From contig CAZYWA010000029.1 of NCBI GenBank assembly GCA_964650975.1, positions 1 to 26,924 of the forward strand: a DNA stretch of 26,924 nt. The letters run 5' to 3'. The position numbers were made by a program, and so were the translations under genes. The stretch is from CAZYWA01 sp964650975 [NCBI: uncultured bacterium]. Its GTDB lineage: Bacteria; JADJOY01. Below the pieces are notes generated by a model. That model saw only the letters and a program-made list of their open reading frames with translations, ran no database searches and was not told the DNA's origin. This document shows positions 25,653 to 26,924 of the stretch, one piece after another; the first letter of the stretch is position 1, and each line of letters starts with the position of its first letter.

Positions 25653-25784
25653 GAGCGCTGCGGACGCGAGGGACCGCGTCCCTCCAATGCCATCGCTCCC
25701 GACCGCAGTCGGAGGGCTGCGGTCCCTCGCAGCCGCAGCGCTCCATCACGAAAGACGAGGACCGGCGGGAGCCGGTCCCTCCCA
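25653..25784. repeat. Best-preserved composite palindromic element plus a hairpin variant
   Basis: An outer 9-base stem, GAGCGCTGC (25653-25661) and GCAGCGCTC (25735-25743), encloses three parts. Hairpin A has arms GGACGC (25662-25667) and GCGTCC (25676-25681) around GAGGGACC. A middle stem CCCTCC/GGAGGG follows. Hairpin B has arms GGCTGC (25715-25720) and GCAGCC (25729-25734) around GGTCCCTC. The two loops are exact complements. A third unit (25760-25777) has arms GACCGGC/GCCGGTC with loop GGGA and overlaps another GGTCCCTC. The locus lies in the 236-base divergent gap between the GH38 and CoA transferase genes. Confidence 0.88.
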
Positions 25785-25825
25785 ACCACCCTCCGGGACC
25801 CGATTCGTGAGCTCGACTCGCCTGG

Positions 25826-25831
25826 TAGGAT
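25826..25831 (+). promoter_or_regulatory. Possible -10 element (TAGGAT) for the downstream CoA transferase
   Basis: TAGGAT lies nine bases before ATG 25841. The same hexamer followed by CG precedes the diguanylate cyclase gene. A TTCGTG at 25804-25809, 16 bases upstream, is a weak -35 candidate. Confidence 0.3.
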
Positions 25832-25840
25832 CGCGAGCCC

Positions 25841-26924
25841 ATGACCCCGGACGCGGACGATCCTGCTCCCCTCGTGCCGCTCGCCGGGCGGCGAGTGGTC
25901 GAGCTGGCCGGCGAGCCGATCGCCTACTGCGGGCGGGTGCTCGCCGATCTCGGCGCGCAGGTCACCCGCGTCGCGCCGCGCGGCGATTCGTCACGCCCGG
26001 GACGCGAGGCGTTTCACCTTTACACCGATGCGGGAAAGCGCCCGCTGGCGCTCGATCTCGCGTCGTCCGCGGATCGCGATGCCGCGCTCGACCTGATCGC
26101 GAGCGCCGACGTGCTCCTCGAGTCGCTCGCGCCCGGCGCTCTCGACTCGTTCGGTCTCGGTCGCGCGGCTCTCACCGCCGCCCCTCGCCTGGTCCACGTG
26201 TCGGTGACCGGCTTCGGGCTCGACGGCCCGCGCCGCGACTGGCTCTCGTCCGATCTGGTCGCCACCGCGATGGGCGGCGCTGCTTTCGTGATCGGCGAGG
26301 CCGCCGACCCGCCGGTCAAGCTCGCCGGCTCGCAGGCCTACGTGAGCGCCTCGATCATCGCCGCCGCGGTCGCGCTCCTGGCGCTCTTCCACGCCGATCG
26401 CACCGGACGCGGCCAGCTGGTCGAGGTGTCGCTCGAGGAGGCGGTCGCGTCGATGGCGCACGTGTGCGGCGTCGCGAAGTTCCTGGACGACGGGATCGTG
26501 CCGGTGCGGCGCGGCACCAGCCTCTTCGCGTCGGTGCCGTCGGGTGCCTACGCGTGCAGCGACGGCTTCGTTTACGTGATCGTGAACCGGCCGCTTCACT
26601 GGCAGGCACTGGCGCGCTGGATCGCGGACGTGAGCGGCAACCCGGACGTGCTCGATCCGATGTTCGACGGTCCATCCTCGAACCGCGCGCCCTATCGCGA
26701 GCTGCTCGATCTCTGGATCGGCGAGCTGGCCGCGCGCATGACCCAGCGCGAGTTCCTGCGCGAGGCCGCCGCTCGCCACCTGGCGGTCACGGCGGTGAAC
26801 GGTGCCCAGCAGGTGCTCGCCGATCCACAGCTCGCGGCGCGAGGCTTCTTCTCCGAGGCGGCGCCTGCAGCGCGCGGGACCGTGCGCGTCCCCGGCTCTC
26901 CCTTCCGCTTCGCCCGCGGCGGGC
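25841..26924 (+). CDS. CaiB/BaiF family CoA transferase (3' truncated)
   Basis: The frame is open from ATG 25841 to the window end (about 361 codons), so only the C-terminal tip is missing. The family pattern is clear: LAGRRVVELAGEPIAYCGRVLADLGAQVTRVAPRGD at the N-terminus, LVHVSVTGFGLDGPRRDWLSSDLVATAMGGAAFVIG with the catalytic Asp in SSD, and HADRTGRGQLVEVSLEEAVAS. The N-terminus is more divergent than that of the other copies, for instance VAPRGDSSRPGREAFHLYTDAGKRPLALDL in place of the usual KIE/NRNK segments. It is divergent from the GH38 gene and has no Shine-Dalgarno sequence. It is the fifth CaiB domain in the window. Confidence 0.92.
   Translation, partial: MTPDADDPAPLVPLAGRRVVELAGEPIAYCGRVLADLGAQVTRVAPRGDSSRPGREAFHLYTDAGKRPLALDLASSADRDAALDLIASADVLLESLAPGALDSFGLGRAALTAAPRLVHVSVTGFGLDGPRRDWLSSDLVATAMGGAAFVIGEAADPPVKLAGSQAYVSASIIAAAVALLALFHADRTGRGQLVEVSLEEAVASMAHVCGVAKFLDDGIVPVRRGTSLFASVPSGAYACSDGFVYVIVNRPLHWQALARWIADVSGNPDVLDPMFDGPSSNRAPYRELLDLWIGELAARMTQREFLREAAARHLAVTAVNGAQQVLADPQLAARGFFSEAAPAARGTVRVPGSPFRFARGG

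Overview
The window is very GC-rich, and on both strands its genes are tightly packed with frequent 4-base start/stop overlaps. Gene content is CaiB/BaiF CoA transferases, crotonases, a thiolase plus DUF35 pair, a CoxMSL-type molybdenum hydroxylase, a Ser/Thr kinase with STAND and TPR regions, and lipoproteins with Gly/Ser-rich starts. This fits a metabolically versatile soil- or sediment-type bacterium from the myxobacterial/Binatota-like deltaproteobacterial assemblage. That assignment is inference from content; no rRNA or phylogenetic marker is present.

Layout. (1) 1-11951, plus strand: a catabolic gene train. It runs CaiB (5' truncated), CaiB (frameshifted), DsrE-like, BadI/MenB-like crotonase, FAD / 2Fe-2S / Mo subunits of a xanthine-dehydrogenase-family hydroxylase, amidohydrolase-2, thiolase-like protein, DUF35 Zn-ribbon/OB protein, enoyl-CoA hydratase, and an exported SGNH hydrolase. 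Read together, an acid is turned into its CoA thioester, hydroxylated, hydrated or ring-opened by crotonases, and shortened by a thiolase-fold retro-aldolase. The substrate cannot be named from sequence. (2) 11955-15254, minus: a large kinase-STAND-TPR signalling protein. (3) 15481-16824, plus: a membrane diguanylate cyclase. (4) 16940-25604, minus: GMC flavoprotein plus its Tat-exported small subunit, a small channel-like membrane protein, a fused double-domain CaiB protein, and a GH38 alpha-mannosidase lipoprotein. (5) 25841-end, plus: another CaiB gene, cut by the window end.

The most unusual signal is not a gene. Eight loci, nearly all in short gaps between genes, carry a dispersed palindromic element. 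Its 8-base core GGTCCCTC (or GAGGGACC) is conserved, while the flanking arms differ from copy to copy and still remain self-complementary. Most copies occur as inverted pairs, so the two hairpin loops are complementary to each other, and some pairs are enclosed by an outer stem, giving a cloverleaf-like fold. One copy lies inside a reading frame and encodes the linker joining the two CaiB domains of the fused protein. The arrangement resembles REP/BIME elements and Rickettsia palindromic elements, but I do not recognise the family.
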